From NCBI RefSeq assembly GCF_003731765.1, contig NZ_MOAL01000002.1:310001-374000 (forward strand): DNA of 64,000 bases, written 5' to 3'. Every line of letters begins with the position of its first letter. Within the stretch, counting starts at the first letter, position 1. The DNA is from Pseudomonas chlororaphis (GTDB lineage: Bacteria > Pseudomonadota > Gammaproteobacteria > Pseudomonadales > Pseudomonadaceae). The notes beneath the pieces are model-generated. The model searched no databases, was not told the origin of the DNA, and saw nothing but the letters and a program-made list of their open reading frames with translations. The translations under genes were made by a program, and so were the position numbers. Below are positions 8,472 to 21,162 of this stretch, one piece after another.

Positions 8472-9305
8472 TCAGCCACAGCTGGGCAAATTCTTTTCCT
8501 GGCGTTTGGCTTCACCCCACAGGGCGTCCAACTCTTCGAGGGTGCAATCTTCTATTGGGCGGCGGGTGTCACGCAATGCCTGCTCGATAAATCGGAAACG
8601 TCTTTCGAACTTGGCGTTGGCGCCGCGCAAGGCCGTCTCCGGGTCCACCTTGAGGTGCCGGGCCAGATTGACCACGGAAAACAGCAAGTCCCCCAACTCA
8701 TCGCTGACCCCGGCCGGGTCATTGGAGGCCATGGCCTCCAATACTTCATCGAGCTCTTCCCGGACCTTGTCCACCACTGGCAATGCATGGGGCCAGTCAA
8801 ACCCGACCTGGGCCGCACGCTTCTGCAACTTGGCGGTGCGCGACAAGGCCGGCAACGCCGTGGGCACATCGTCGAGCAAGGACAACTGCAGCGGCGCCTC
8901 GGATTTCTCGGCGCGCTCCTCGGCCTTGATCTCCTCCCAGCGCTGCTTGACCTGCTCCTCGTCGAGCCGCGCAATGTCCAGCGGCGCGTACAGGTCCCCA
9001 GTGGGAAACACATGGGGATGGCGACGGATCAGCTTGCGGGTAATGCTGTCGACCACCCCGTCGAATTCGAAACGCCCCTCTTCCCGGGCCAACTGGCTGT
9101 AATACACCACTTGGAACAGCAGGTCGCCCAGCTCACCCTGCAGGTGATCAAAATCCCCGCGCTCAATGGCATCGGCGACTTCGTAGGCTTCTTCAAGGGT
9201 GTGGGGGACGATGCTGGCGTAGGTTTGCTTGATGTCCCAGGGGCAGCCGTATTGCGGGTCGCGCAGGCGTGCCATGAGGTGCAGCAGGTCTTCAAGGCTG
9301 TACAT
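8472..9305 (-). CDS. mazG: Nucleoside triphosphate pyrophosphohydrolase MazG
   Basis: House-cleaning enzyme that hydrolyses NTPs and dNTPs to monophosphates and pyrophosphate. The product from the ATG at 9303-9305 is 277 residues: MYSLEDLLHLMARLRDP, then CPWDIKQTY, the metal-binding EEAYEVADAIE helix with downstream GELGDLL (Glu58, Asp61), and a second MazG repeat with VREELDEVLEAM and DELGDLLF. The start is picked by family N-termini; an in-frame ATG at 9317 would add four residues. The gene follows relA by 69 bases, an arrangement seen in many gammaproteobacteria and consistent with a role in nucleotide stress. Confidence 0.95.
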   Translation of the reverse strand: MYSLEDLLHLMARLRDPQYGCPWDIKQTYASIVPHTLEEAYEVADAIERGDFDHLQGELGDLLFQVVYYSQLAREEGRFEFDGVVDSITRKLIRRHPHVFPTGDLYAPLDIARLDEEQVKQRWEEIKAEERAEKSEAPLQLSLLDDVPTALPALSRTAKLQKRAAQVGFDWPHALPVVDKVREELDEVLEAMASNDPAGVSDELGDLLFSVVNLARHLKVDPETALRGANAKFERRFRFIEQALRDTRRPIEDCTLEELDALWGEAKRQEKNLPSCG

Positions 9306-9374
9306 CGATTGATCCATTTCACAGGCATGGCCATGGCCGTCGTCACAGAGTGCGACAACGGCCACGGAGGATGG

Positions 9375-11618
9375 CTACGGCGTCCGGTTGCGACGGGTCT
9401 CGATGATGTTCGGCAACTGGGAAATACGTCCCAGCAACCGCCCCAACGCGTCCAGCCCCGGAATCTCGATGGTCAGGGACATCAACGCGGTGTTGTCCTC
9501 TTTGTTCGAGCGGGTGTTGACCGCCAGCACGTTGATCCGCTCGTTGAGCAACACCTGGGACACATCTCGCAGCAGACCGGAACGGTCGTAGGCGCGGATG
9601 ATGATATCCACCGGGTAGGTCAACACCGGCACCGGGCCCCAGCTGACCTGGATGATCCGCTCGGGCTCGCGCCCGCCCAATTGCAACACCGAGGCGCAGT
9701 CCTGACGGTGAATGCTCACGCCACGCCCCTGGGTGATGTAACCGACGATGGCGTCCCCGGGCAGCGGCTGGCAGCAGCCGGCCATCTGGGTCATCAGGTT
9801 GCCCACGCCCTGGATCTGGATATCCCCGCGCTTGCCCGGCTTGTAACCGGCGGCCTTGCGTGGAATCAGTTCCAGTTGCTCGTTGCCACGCTCTGGCTCG
9901 ACCAGTTGCTGGGCGAGGTTGACCAGTTGTGCAAGACGCAGGTCACCGGCCCCCAGGGCGGCAAACATGTCCTCGGCGGTTTTCATGTTGGCCTTTTCGG
10001 CCAACTTGTCGAAGTCCACCTGAGGCAAGCCCAGGCGATTGAGCTCGCGCTCAAGCAGGGTCTTGCCGGCAGCGACGTTCTGGTCCCGCGCCTGCAACTT
10101 GAACCAGTGGACGATCTTCGCCCGCGCTCGGGACGTGGTGACGTAGCCCAGGTTCGGGTTCAGCCAGTCACGGCTAGGCGTGCCGTGCTTGCTGGTGATG
10201 ATCTCCACCTGCTCGCCGGTCTGCAGGCTGTAGTTGAGCGGCACGATGCGCCCGTTGATCTTCGCGCCCCGGCAGTTGTGGCCGATCTCGGTGTGCACCC
10301 GGTAAGCGAAGTCCAGCGGCGTGGCGCCCTTGGGCAAATCGATCGCGTGGCCATCAGGGGTGAAGATGTACACCCGGTCCGGCTCGATATCCACCCGCAA
10401 CTGCTCGGCCAGGCCGCCGATGTCGCCCAGCTCCTCGTGCCATTCCAGCACTTGCCGCAGCCAGGAGATCTTCTCTTCGTAATGATTGGAACCGGATTTG
10501 ACGTCGGTGCCCTTGTACTTCCAGTGCGCACAGACCCCCAACTCCGCCTCTTCGTGCATGGCGTAGGTACGGATCTGCACTTCCAGCACCTTGCCCTCGG
10601 GACCGATCACCGCGGTGTGCAGCGAGCGGTAGCCGTTTTCCTTGGGGTTGGCGATGTAGTCGTCAAATTCCTTGGGGATGTGCCGCCACAGGGTGTGGAC
10701 GATCCCCAGCGCGGTGTAGCAATCGCGCATTTCCGGCACCAGCACCCGCACAGCGCGCACGTCGTAGATCTGGCTGAACTCCAGCCCCTTGCGCTGCATT
10801 TTGCGCCAGATGGAATAGATGTGCTTGGCCCGGCCGCTGATGTCCGCGTCCACGCCGGTGGCCTGCAACTCGTTCTGCAACTGGTTCATCACGTCGCTGA
10901 TAAAGCGCTCGCGGTCCAGGCGCCGCTCGTGCAGCAGCTTGGCGATCTGTTTGTACTGGTCTGGCTCCAGATAGCGGAAGGACAGGTCCTCCAGCTCCCA
11001 CTTGATATGGCCGATCCCCAGGCGGTGAGCCAGGGGCGCGTAAATGTCGAACACCTCACGGGCAACCCGGTTGCGCTTCTCGTCGTCGGCGGTTTTCACC
11101 GCACGAATCGCGCAGGTGCGCTCGGCCAGCTTGATCAGCGCCACGCGTACGTCGTCGACCATCGCCACCAGCATTTTGCGCAGGTTTTCCACCTGGGCCT
11201 GGGTGCCCAGCACCAGGGACTGGCGAGGGCTGAGGCTGGCACTGATGGCGGCCATGCGCAGCACGCCGTCGATCAGCTTGGCGACCACCGGACCAAAACG
11301 CTGGCTGACCGCCGGCAACTGGATCTGGCCTTCACGCACGCCACGGTAAAGTACCGCGGCCAGCAGCGAATCCTGGTCCAGCTTGAGGTCCGCGAGAATC
11401 TCGGCGATCTCCAGCCCCGTGCGAAAACTCGACGTGCCTTCGGCCCAGAGATTCTTCGCCGCATTGTGTTGTTGCTCGGCCTCACGAGCGAACTCGCAGG
11501 CCTCCTTCAAGGCTTCACGGTCCAGCGCGATGTCGACGCTGACCGCATGATCGAGCCATGCCTCGAGATTGATACTGCCGTCGGTGTTGATCGGCTGGTG
11601 CGCTCTCACCTGTACCAT
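9375..11618 (-). CDS. relA: GTP pyrophosphokinase RelA
   Basis: Ribosome-associated (p)ppGpp synthetase I of the stringent response, 747 residues. The N-terminal hydrolase-like domain lacks the HD motif: the position reads LYRGVREG (about 90-97), so it is hydrolase-dead. The synthetase domain carries EFDD (317-320), the ExDD signature that separates RelA from bifunctional SpoT, followed by YIANPKENGYRSLHTAV. TGS (VYIFTPDGHAIDLPKGATPLDFAY), zinc-finger-like (CCQPLPGD) and C-terminal ACT domains follow. ATG at 11616-11618 with an AAGG ribosome site. Upstream neighbour is rlmD, 121 bases away. Confidence 0.98.
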   Translation of the reverse strand: MVQVRAHQPINTDGSINLEAWLDHAVSVDIALDREALKEACEFAREAEQQHNAAKNLWAEGTSSFRTGLEIAEILADLKLDQDSLLAAVLYRGVREGQIQLPAVSQRFGPVVAKLIDGVLRMAAISASLSPRQSLVLGTQAQVENLRKMLVAMVDDVRVALIKLAERTCAIRAVKTADDEKRNRVAREVFDIYAPLAHRLGIGHIKWELEDLSFRYLEPDQYKQIAKLLHERRLDRERFISDVMNQLQNELQATGVDADISGRAKHIYSIWRKMQRKGLEFSQIYDVRAVRVLVPEMRDCYTALGIVHTLWRHIPKEFDDYIANPKENGYRSLHTAVIGPEGKVLEVQIRTYAMHEEAELGVCAHWKYKGTDVKSGSNHYEEKISWLRQVLEWHEELGDIGGLAEQLRVDIEPDRVYIFTPDGHAIDLPKGATPLDFAYRVHTEIGHNCRGAKINGRIVPLNYSLQTGEQVEIITSKHGTPSRDWLNPNLGYVTTSRARAKIVHWFKLQARDQNVAAGKTLLERELNRLGLPQVDFDKLAEKANMKTAEDMFAALGAGDLRLAQLVNLAQQLVEPERGNEQLELIPRKAAGYKPGKRGDIQIQGVGNLMTQMAGCCQPLPGDAIVGYITQGRGVSIHRQDCASVLQLGGREPERIIQVSWGPVPVLTYPVDIIIRAYDRSGLLRDVSQVLLNERINVLAVNTRSNKEDNTALMSLTIEIPGLDALGRLLGRISQLPNIIETRRNRTP

Positions 11619-11739
11619 GTTGCTTTACCTTCCCTACGACGCACATTCAATGCGTCAAATCGCTGACCTTCGTTGCCAGTGCCTGCTCGCAGGGCCTACG
11701 AACGTTGCCTGACGGGCCAGTCGGATTAGACAAGCCATC

Positions 11740-13092
11740 CTAGCTTGCTTCAAATAACGCCATGGCTTCGACATGCGCCGTCTGAGGAAACATATCGAGG
11801 ATCCCGGCACGTTTTAACCGATAGCCCTGTTTGACCAATTCGACCGTGTCACGCGCCAAAGTTGCAGGGTTGCATGACACATAAACCAACCGCTTGGCGC
11901 CGAGGCTCGCAAGCTGGCGAACCACCTCGAAAGCACCGTCGCGGGGTGGGTCCAAGAGTACCGCAGAAAAGCCCTCGCTGGCCCATTCGGCAGCCCCCAG
12001 GGGCTGGGATAAATCGGCCTGAAAAAACTGCGTGTTATGCAAATTATTACTAGCCGCATTGTCTGCAGCACGGGCCACCATGGTTGCCACGCCTTCCACC
12101 GCCACCACATGCTGCACAGCCTGGGCCAGGGGCAGGGCAAAGTTGCCCAACCCGCAAAACAGATCCAGTACCCGCTCGTGCGCCTGAGGCGCCAGCCAGT
12201 TCAGGGCCTGGGCGACCATGGCTTCATTGACCCCGGCATTGACCTGCACGAAATCCCCCGGCCGATAGGCCAGTTGCAGGTTCCAGGACTCCAGGCGATA
12301 GCCCAGGGGCTGGCTCGGGTCCACCGGTTGCGGCTCACCTTCACCGTGCAACCACAGCTGGGCCTCATGAAAGGCACAGAATTCCTTGAGGATGGTCAGG
12401 TCCGCCTCGGACAACGGGGCCATGTGCCGCAACAGCACGGCAATCGCCGAACCGCTGAACAGCTCCACATGCCCCAGGGCCTGAGGTTTGCTCAGGCGTC
12501 GCAGCATGGCCGGCAAGCGGCTCATGATCGGTTGCAATGCCTGTACCAGCACCGGGCAGTCGTCGATGGCGATGATGTCCTGGCTGCCGGCGGCACGGAA
12601 TCCCACCTCAAGCTTCTTGCCCTTGGCGTCCCACCGCACGGCTACGCGGGCGCGCCGTCGATAACCGAACTCGGGGCCGCTCAAAGGCGCCGCCCACTCC
12701 TCGGGTTCAATCCCGGCCACCCGCGACAATTGCTCGGCGAGCATGCGCTGTTTCAGGGCAAGCTGTTCGTCGTGGGGCAGGTGCTGCACGCTGCAGCCAC
12801 CACAGCGGCCGGCGTGGGCACAGGGCGCGGGGCGCCGCAAATCACTGGCACTGAAGATCCGTTCGGCGCGGGCTTCCACCACCTTGGCATGGGCACCCAG
12901 CACTCGGGCTTCGACCTCTTCACCCGCCAGGGCGCCGGTGACGAACCAGGTACGGCCTTCCAGGAAGGCAATGCCGCGCCCATCGTTGGCCAGACGCTCA
13001 ATGCTCAGACGCTGTTTTTTACCGACGGGGATCTGCGGGGCCCGGCTACCGCCCGAAGGCTGGAAGCGCAGGCCTCTCTCGTGCTTAGCCAT
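11740..13092 (-). CDS. rlmD: 23S rRNA (uracil-1939-C5)-methyltransferase RlmD
   Basis: SAM-dependent enzyme that methylates U1939 of 23S rRNA (formerly RumA). The 450-residue product has an N-terminal TRAM domain, an iron-sulphur cluster motif with Cys91, Cys97 and Cys100 ([10 protein letters not shown]), the SAM-binding [15 protein letters not shown], and the catalytic region DPPRDGAF followed by [11 protein letters not shown], whose Cys is the nucleophile. Its start codon shares a base with the cysM stop (TGATG on the minus strand), so the two are translationally coupled. relA follows. Confidence 0.97.
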   Translation of the reverse strand: MAKHERGLRFQPSGGSRAPQIPVGKKQRLSIERLANDGRGIAFLEGRTWFVTGALAGEEVEARVLGAHAKVVEARAERIFSASDLRRPAPCAHAGRCGGCSVQHLPHDEQLALKQRMLAEQLSRVAGIEPEEWAAPLSGPEFGYRRRARVAVRWDAKGKKLEVGFRAAGSQDIIAIDDCPVLVQALQPIMSRLPAMLRRLSKPQALGHVELFSGSAIAVLLRHMAPLSEADLTILKEFCAFHEAQLWLHGEGEPQPVDPSQPLGYRLESWNLQLAYRPGDFVQVNAGVNEAMVAQALNWLAPQAHERVLDLFCGLGNFALPLAQAVQHVVAVEGVATMVARAADNAASNNLHNTQFFQADLSQPLGAAEWASEGFSAVLLDPPRDGAFEVVRQLASLGAKRLVYVSCNPATLARDTVELVKQGYRLKRAGILDMFPQTAHVEAMALFEAS

Positions 13093-13994
13093 CAGTTGGG
13101 CGCATCGAAAATGCCGGTCGACAGGTAACGATCGCCACGGTCGCAGATGATCGCCACCATGACTGCGTTTTCCAGTTCGCGGGACAGGCGCAACATGGCC
13201 GCCACCGCACCGCCCGAAGAGACGCCGCAGAAGATGCCTTCTTCACGGGCCAGGCGCCGGGTCACGTCTTCGGCTTCGCTCTGGGCCATATCGACAATGC
13301 GATCGACGCGGCTAGCCTGGTAGATTTTCGGCAGGTATTCCTCGGGCCAGCGGCGGATGCCGGGGATGGCCGAACCTTCCATGGGTTGCAGACCGACGAT
13401 CTGTACCTCGGGGTTCTGTTCTTTCAGGTAGCGCGAGGTGCCCATGATGGTGCCGGTGGTGCCCATGGAGCTGATGAAATGGGTGATGCCACCTTGAGTC
13501 TGGCGCCAGATTTCCGGGCCGGTACCGGTGTAGTGGGCTTCCGGATTATCGCCATTGGCGAACTGGTCGAGCACCTTACCGCGACCTTCGGCCTGCATGC
13601 GCTCGGCCAGGTCCCGGGCCCCTTCCATGCCCTCTTCCTGGCTGACCAGGATCAGCTCGGCGCCATAAGCAGTCATGGCCGCCTTGCGCTCGGCACTGGA
13701 GTTGTCAGGCATGATCAGGATCATTTTGTAACCCTTGATCGCCGCAGCCATGGCCAGGGCGATGCCGGTGTTGCCCGAGGTCGCTTCAATCAGGGTGTCG
13801 CCCGCCTGGATCTGCCCACGCAACTCGGCGCGAGTGATCATCGACAGTGCCGGACGGTCCTTGACCGAACCCGCCGGGTTATTACCCTCGAGCTTGAGCA
13901 GCAGGGTGTTGCTGGTGGCGCCGGGCAGGCGCTGTAAACGAACCAGCGGAGTGTTGCCGACGCAATCGGCGATGGTGGGGTACTGCAAGGTCAT
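13092..13994 (-). CDS. cysM: Cysteine synthase B
   Basis: PLP enzyme making L-cysteine from O-acetylserine with sulphide or thiosulphate. From the ATG at 13992-13994 the protein is 300 residues and begins [20 protein letters not shown]. Lys45 in [11 protein letters not shown] is the Schiff-base lysine, [12 protein letters not shown] is the substrate loop, and [12 protein letters not shown] the cofactor-phosphate region. CysM rather than CysK is indicated by length and by the [13 protein letters not shown] segment. It overlaps rlmD by one base; the upstream two-component pair is 129 bases away. Confidence 0.96.
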   Translation of the reverse strand: MTLQYPTIADCVGNTPLVRLQRLPGATSNTLLLKLEGNNPAGSVKDRPALSMITRAELRGQIQAGDTLIEATSGNTGIALAMAAAIKGYKMILIMPDNSSAERKAAMTAYGAELILVSQEEGMEGARDLAERMQAEGRGKVLDQFANGDNPEAHYTGTGPEIWRQTQGGITHFISSMGTTGTIMGTSRYLKEQNPEVQIVGLQPMEGSAIPGIRRWPEEYLPKIYQASRVDRIVDMAQSEAEDVTRRLAREEGIFCGVSSGGAVAAMLRLSRELENAVMVAIICDRGDRYLSTGIFDAPN

Positions 13995-14123
13995 GGCGTA
14001 TTCGCAATCCAGACTGCGGGGGCGACTATCATACCGGCAAACGTGCGACGGCCATATCACGCAAAGTGCGGGACTTATCGCTGAAAGATATAAGCAAAAA
14101 ACCTCTCACTAATAAGCCTGCGC

Positions 14124-15485
14124 CTAGGCATCAGCGGCGAGCAGGCGCATGTGCAGGCGCAGCCCATGGCCGGTGTTCTCGGCCCACAGATACCCACCCT
14201 GGCGCTGCACCGCATTGCGCGCAATGCTCAGGCCCAGGCCGAAGCCGCCATTGCCAGGGCGCGAACCATCCAGGCGGGTAAAGGGAGCGAAGATTCGCTC
14301 CAACTCTTCCTCGGCCACCCCCGGCCCCTGGTCATCCAGCCACAGGTTCCAGTATTGGCCGTCCCGGCAACCGCCCAGGCTGACCACGCCCCCCGGCGGT
14401 GAATGGCGAATGGCGTTGCGCAGAATATTTTCCAGGGCCTGGGCCAGGGTATTCAGGTGGCCGCGCACCCAGCAGGACGCGTCCAGTTCACAGCTCAGTT
14501 GCCCCGGCGACCAGCCGCTTTCAAAGCAGGCGTTCTCGCTGAGCATTTCCCACAGGGCCTGGACCTGGATCCGTTCTTCGGCCAGCGGCGCACGCTCGGT
14601 GTCCAGCCAGGCCAGTTGCAGGCTGTCTTCCACCAGGCGCTGCATGCCATCCACCTCGCGCCCCAGGCGCTCACGCAAGGCCGGCAGGCTCTGTTCGCCA
14701 TCGCAGGCCACCCGTAGGCGGCTCAGGGGCGTGCGCAATTCATGGGACAGGTCGCGCAACAACTGCTGCTGCACCAGCACCGTGCTTTGCAGGCGCTCGG
14801 ACATCTGGTCGAAGGCCCGCCCCAGTTCGCCCAGTTCATCCTTGCGCTGAGTGGTTTGATGGGACACGCGTGCCGTCAACTGCTCGGCCCGCCAGGCGTT
14901 GGCCTGCTCACGCAGTTGATTGAGAGGCACCACCAGCAGACGGTAGAGGCCCACGCACAGCAACAGAGTAAAGACCCCGGGAATCACTCCGTTGGTGATG
15001 GCCTGCCAAAACACCCGATAACGCCCAGGCATAAAACGCTGGGGCAGTTCGATCACCAGGCTGCCGGCGGACGGGTCATCGGGGAAGGGGATTTTCAGCC
15101 AGGGCAAACCGCGGGTGTGCCGACTGACCGGCCAATCGATACCCCGCAAAAAGGTCAGGCGCTGCACGTCCTGCCAGCGCAGCGGCTGATTACCCAGGGA
15201 CTGCAGGTCGCCGCCGATGACGCCGATCCAGGTGCTTTCCCGCTGGCTCATGCGCTGCAGCCAGGCATCGACGCCGTCACGGCCACTGCGATTCCAGGCT
15301 TGCTCCGCCGCTTGCGCGTAACGGTTCAGGGTGCGATGGGCATCATCGGAGAGGTAGAGGTTGCGCTGCTCCACATAACGCCCCCAGGACCAGCTCAGCC
15401 AGATCATCAGCAGGCAAAAGCCCACCAAGAGAAACGCCAGCTTCCAGAACAGCGAATGCCTGCCGGGCAAATCAGAGCATTTCAT
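14124..15485 (-). CDS. Sensor histidine kinase (PirS-like position)
   Basis: Membrane-bound sensor kinase of 453 residues: transmembrane helix about 13-33, periplasmic sensor region about 36-160, second helix about 165-185, HAMP linker, HisKA with phospho-acceptor His248 in DLSHELRTPLSRL, and HATPase_c with the N box and FGLGLSIARNAV. The ATG at 15483-15485 lies inside the end of the response regulator gene (14-base overlap); an in-frame GTG three codons upstream is less likely. In P. aeruginosa PAO1 the kinase next to cysM is PirS, which with PirR controls the ferric-enterobactin receptor pirA; pirA is absent here, so the target is open. Confidence 0.9.
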   Translation of the reverse strand: MKCSDLPGRHSLFWKLAFLLVGFCLLMIWLSWSWGRYVEQRNLYLSDDAHRTLNRYAQAAEQAWNRSGRDGVDAWLQRMSQRESTWIGVIGGDLQSLGNQPLRWQDVQRLTFLRGIDWPVSRHTRGLPWLKIPFPDDPSAGSLVIELPQRFMPGRYRVFWQAITNGVIPGVFTLLLCVGLYRLLVVPLNQLREQANAWRAEQLTARVSHQTTQRKDELGELGRAFDQMSERLQSTVLVQQQLLRDLSHELRTPLSRLRVACDGEQSLPALRERLGREVDGMQRLVEDSLQLAWLDTERAPLAEERIQVQALWEMLSENACFESGWSPGQLSCELDASCWVRGHLNTLAQALENILRNAIRHSPPGGVVSLGGCRDGQYWNLWLDDQGPGVAEEELERIFAPFTRLDGSRPGNGGFGLGLSIARNAVQRQGGYLWAENTGHGLRLHMRLLAADA

Positions 15486-16194
15486 CGACGGCACTCAGCA
15501 CATAACCCTTGCCCCAGACTGTGCGCACTTCACGCTCGGCATAGCCGACCGCCTTGAGCTTGCGACGAATCTGGCTGACGTGCATGTCCAGGCTGCGGTC
15601 GTGGGGCGCATAACCGCGCTGCAGCACATGCTGATAAAGGAAGGCTTTGCTGAGCACCTCTTCGCTGCTGCGGTGCAGGGTTTCCAGCAGACGGTATTCG
15701 CTGCGGGTCAGCCCGGCCCACTGTTCGGCGAAGTACACGTCGCACAGCTCATCGTCAAAACGCAGGCTTTGCGCATCACTGGGCAACGGCAGCGGCATGG
15801 GCCGACGATCCAGGGCCACGCGCCGCAGGATGGCTTCGATACGCACCCGCAACTCGGCCATGCTGAAGGGCTTGGGCAGGTAGTCGTCGGCGCCCAAGCG
15901 AAAGCCGCTGATGCGATCGGCCTCCGCGCCCAGGGCCGACATCAGCAACACGGGGGTGGAATGGCTCTGGCGCAAATGGGTGAGCACCGCCAAGCCGTTC
16001 ATGCCCGGCAGCAGGATGTCCATCAACACCACGTCGAACGCTTCACGGCGGGCCAGCCCCAGGCCTTCCTGGCCGTTCTGGCACCAAGTCACGTCAAAAC
16101 CACAGTGAACCAATTGCTCGTGCACGTAGGCGCCGAGCACCAGATCATCTTCAATCGCCAGGATACGGGGCTGACCAATAGGTACGGGTGTCAT
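15472..16194 (-). CDS. OmpR-family response regulator (PirR-like position)
   Basis: DNA-binding response regulator of 240 residues, starting at ATG 16192-16194. Receiver domain: acidic pocket Glu15/Asp16/Asp17, phospho-acceptor Asp59 (VVLMDILLPG), conserved Lys in DDYLPKPF. The C-terminal winged helix has GLTRSEYRLLETL and the recognition region ending VRTVWGKGYVL, typical of the OmpR/PhoB class. It is divergent from gacS and overlaps the kinase gene by 14 bases. A site with partial likeness to a Fur box lies just upstream of its start (16203-16221), which would fit an iron-responsive pair. Confidence 0.92.
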   Translation of the reverse strand: MTPVPIGQPRILAIEDDLVLGAYVHEQLVHCGFDVTWCQNGQEGLGLARREAFDVVLMDILLPGMNGLAVLTHLRQSHSTPVLLMSALGAEADRISGFRLGADDYLPKPFSMAELRVRIEAILRRVALDRRPMPLPLPSDAQSLRFDDELCDVYFAEQWAGLTRSEYRLLETLHRSSEEVLSKAFLYQHVLQRGYAPHDRSLDMHVSQIRRKLKAVGYAEREVRTVWGKGYVLSAVDEML

Positions 16195-16202
16195 TAGCTT
16201 CT

Positions 16203-16221
16203 GCAAGTCATTCTCAATTAC
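16203..16221 (-). promoter_or_regulatory. Possible Fur box before the response regulator gene
   Basis: On the minus strand the 19-mer GTAATTGAGAATGACTTGC matches the classical Fur consensus at 11 of 19 positions, with the core TGAGAATGA. It lies eight bases before the start codon. Weak on sequence alone; its weight comes from the PirRS-like gene position. Confidence 0.3.
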
Positions 16222-16412
16222 GCGATTATTCGTGATTGCCCGAAAGCGATCAACCGGTGCCGGGGTCGCACCCGGACAAACCGCCCGCCGGTAGCGGCCA
16301 CCCCGGATCAATTTGCCGGGATCACGCCCCCGCAAATCGCTACACTGCGCAGGTGGCGCAGGATGCGAAGCCTGCCAATCCTTTGAAAACACTGTGGTAG
16401 CGGGAGAGTTGG

Positions 16413-19166
<2,754 letters not shown>

Positions 19167-19237
19167 TGACCCATGGCAATGCCGGTGCAACCGGGCACCG
19201 GCATGCTGTGGCCCCCTCACGTGACAAGGATGAACAC

Positions 19238-20227
19238 ATGCGCACGATCCTCTTCAGCAGCCAGACCTATGACCGCGACAGCTTTCTCGCGGCCGAGCAA
19301 CCGCCGGGCATCGCCTTGCAGTTTCAAGACGCACGCCTGAGTCTGGACACGGTCGCCCTGGCCGAGCGCCATGAAGTGGTCTGCGCCTTTATCAATGATG
19401 ATTTGAGTGCCCCTGTGCTGGAACAATTGGCGGCCGGCGGAACCCGCCTGATCGCCCTGCGCTCGGCCGGCTACAACCACGTCGACCTGCTGGCTGCCAA
19501 ACGCCTGGGGCTGAGTGTGGTCAGGGTGCCGGCTTACTCGCCCCACGCGGTGGCCGAACACGCCGTGGCCCTGATCCTGGCCTTGAACCGACGCCTGCAC
19601 CGCGCCTACAACCGCACCCGCGAGGGCGATTTCACCCTGCATGGGCTGACCGGTTTCGACCTGGTGGGCAAAACCGTGGGCATCGTCGGCACCGGGCAGA
19701 TCGGCGCCACCTTCGCCAAGATCATGGCCGGCTTCGGCTGCCAGTTGCTGGCCTACGATCCCTACCCTAACCCTGAAGTCCAGGCCCTAGGCGCCCGGTA
19801 CCTGGAGCTGCCGGAACTGTTGGCGCAATCGCAGATCATCAGCCTGCATTGCCCCCTCACCGCCGACAACAAGCACCTGATCAACCGCCAGAGCTTGGCC
19901 CACATGCAACCCGGCGCGATGCTGATCAACACTGGGCGCGGCGGCCTGGTGGACACCCCGGCGCTGATCGACGCCCTGAAGGACGGTCAATTGGGCTACC
20001 TGGGCCTGGACGTCTATGAAGAAGAGGCCCAGCTGTTTTTCGAGGACCGTTCCGACCTGCCGTTGCAGGACGATGTGCTGGCCCGCCTACTGACCTTTCC
20101 CAACGTCATCATCACCGCGCACCAGGCCTTCCTGACGCGTGAGGCCCTGGCCGCCATTGCCGAGACCACCCTGCACAACATCGCCGCCTGGGCCGCAGGC
20201 CAGGCGCAGAACCTGGTGCATGGCTGA
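19238..20227 (+). CDS. ldhA: D-lactate dehydrogenase (2-hydroxyacid dehydrogenase)
   Basis: NAD-dependent fermentative D-lactate dehydrogenase family, 329 residues from ATG 19238 (upstream AAGGAT). The Rossmann motif VGIVGTGQIGATFA lies near residue 148, and the catalytic Arg (NTGRGGLVDT), Glu (GLDVYEEEAQ) and His (ITAHQAFLTREAL) of the family are all present. The gene lies 71 bases after gacS in the same direction, as in other pseudomonads. In a mostly respiratory organism it probably reduces pyruvate when oxygen is low. Confidence 0.93.
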   Translation: MRTILFSSQTYDRDSFLAAEQPPGIALQFQDARLSLDTVALAERHEVVCAFINDDLSAPVLEQLAAGGTRLIALRSAGYNHVDLLAAKRLGLSVVRVPAYSPHAVAEHAVALILALNRRLHRAYNRTREGDFTLHGLTGFDLVGKTVGIVGTGQIGATFAKIMAGFGCQLLAYDPYPNPEVQALGARYLELPELLAQSQIISLHCPLTADNKHLINRQSLAHMQPGAMLINTGRGGLVDTPALIDALKDGQLGYLGLDVYEEEAQLFFEDRSDLPLQDDVLARLLTFPNVIITAHQAFLTREALAAIAETTLHNIAAWAAGQAQNLVHG

Positions 20228-20317
20228 GCCTGCCGCGCCGGGCTGATCGAAGGTCGCCTGGCTGCAACCTTAGGCACGGAAGCGCGTGCTAGCATACGCC
20301 GCAGATTTGGAGGACCC

Positions 20318-20755
20318 ATGGTCGAACACGATTTCCGCTACAGCCTGATGAACCCGCAACACACCCTCATTGAATGCCGCGCCCTGGTACCGGGCCGCTA
20401 TCAAGTCACCGGCAACGGCGGCTCGATCCGCAACGACGACGTACTGATCGTCACCCTCAAGGGCAGCAAGGACCTGTCCATGCGCCTGACCGTGGAAACG
20501 GTGCGCCACCTGATCAACCCGGTGGGGCAATGGGTGGCCGTGGCTCGCGGCCCGGTATTTGGCGAACTGGCGATTCACCAGTGGCAGGTCAACTGCAACA
20601 GCTGCGAAACCCAACTGAACTTCGAGTTCGCGGTGGACGCCAAGCTTGGCAACAAGGCCCAGAAACCGGCCGCCAGCGCGCGAATCGCCGAGTTGGGCTG
20701 GGCCAGCGAAGGTGAACACCATCGCTGCCCGAAATGCCAGCGAGCGGCCTCATGA
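20318..20755 (+). CDS. Conserved hypothetical protein with two CxxC pairs
   Basis: Protein of 145 residues without signal peptide or membrane helix. A beta-rich first two thirds (ALVPGRYQVTGNGGSI, VLIVTLKG) is followed by CNSC (about residue 91) and CPKC near the C-terminus, which together could ligate a zinc ion in a split ribbon. No enzyme motif. The stop overlaps the start of the META lipoprotein gene by four bases (ATGA), so the two products are coupled. I do not recognise a named family. Confidence 0.8.
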   Translation: MVEHDFRYSLMNPQHTLIECRALVPGRYQVTGNGGSIRNDDVLIVTLKGSKDLSMRLTVETVRHLINPVGQWVAVARGPVFGELAIHQWQVNCNSCETQLNFEFAVDAKLGNKAQKPAASARIAELGWASEGEHHRCPKCQRAAS

Positions 20756-21156
20756 AACGCCTGTTACTCGCCACGGCCCTAGGCCTCGGCCTGTTCGGCT
20801 GTGCCGCCGAGCCGGTCAAGCCGCAACAGGACCGCAGCTATGTGCTGGAGTGGATCGGCGCACGGCCCTTGATCGACAACAGCCACCTGACCATCACCCT
20901 GGGCGCCGATGGCCGCGCCTATGGCAATGGCGGCTGCAATCATTGGTTCGCACCGTACTACCTGGACGGCGACAGCCTCAGCTTCGGCAAGGTCGGCAGC
21001 ACCCGCAAACTGTGCGCCCCGGCCCTGATGGAGCAAGAGCGGCGGTTCCTGCAAGCCCTGCAAGGGGTGCAACGCTGGGACATCTCGCCGATCGACCAAC
21101 TGCGTTTCTGGCCAGCCGAAGGCAAGCCGCTGCGCTGGTGGCTCGAAGAAGGTTGA
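20752..21156 (+). CDS. META-domain lipoprotein
   Basis: Lipoprotein of 134 residues: MKRLLLATALGLGLFGC signal with lipobox Cys17, then one META (HslJ-type) domain with the hallmark GRAYGNGGCNHWF and a second conserved region STRKLCAPALMEQE. HslJ-like proteins are outer-membrane or periplasmic stress-related proteins of unclear mechanism. Start at the ATG that overlaps the previous stop by four bases, because it places the signal peptide at the N-terminus. Confidence 0.88.
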   Translation: MKRLLLATALGLGLFGCAAEPVKPQQDRSYVLEWIGARPLIDNSHLTITLGADGRAYGNGGCNHWFAPYYLDGDSLSFGKVGSTRKLCAPALMEQERRFLQALQGVQRWDISPIDQLRFWPAEGKPLRWWLEEG

Positions 21157-21162
21157 AGAACA

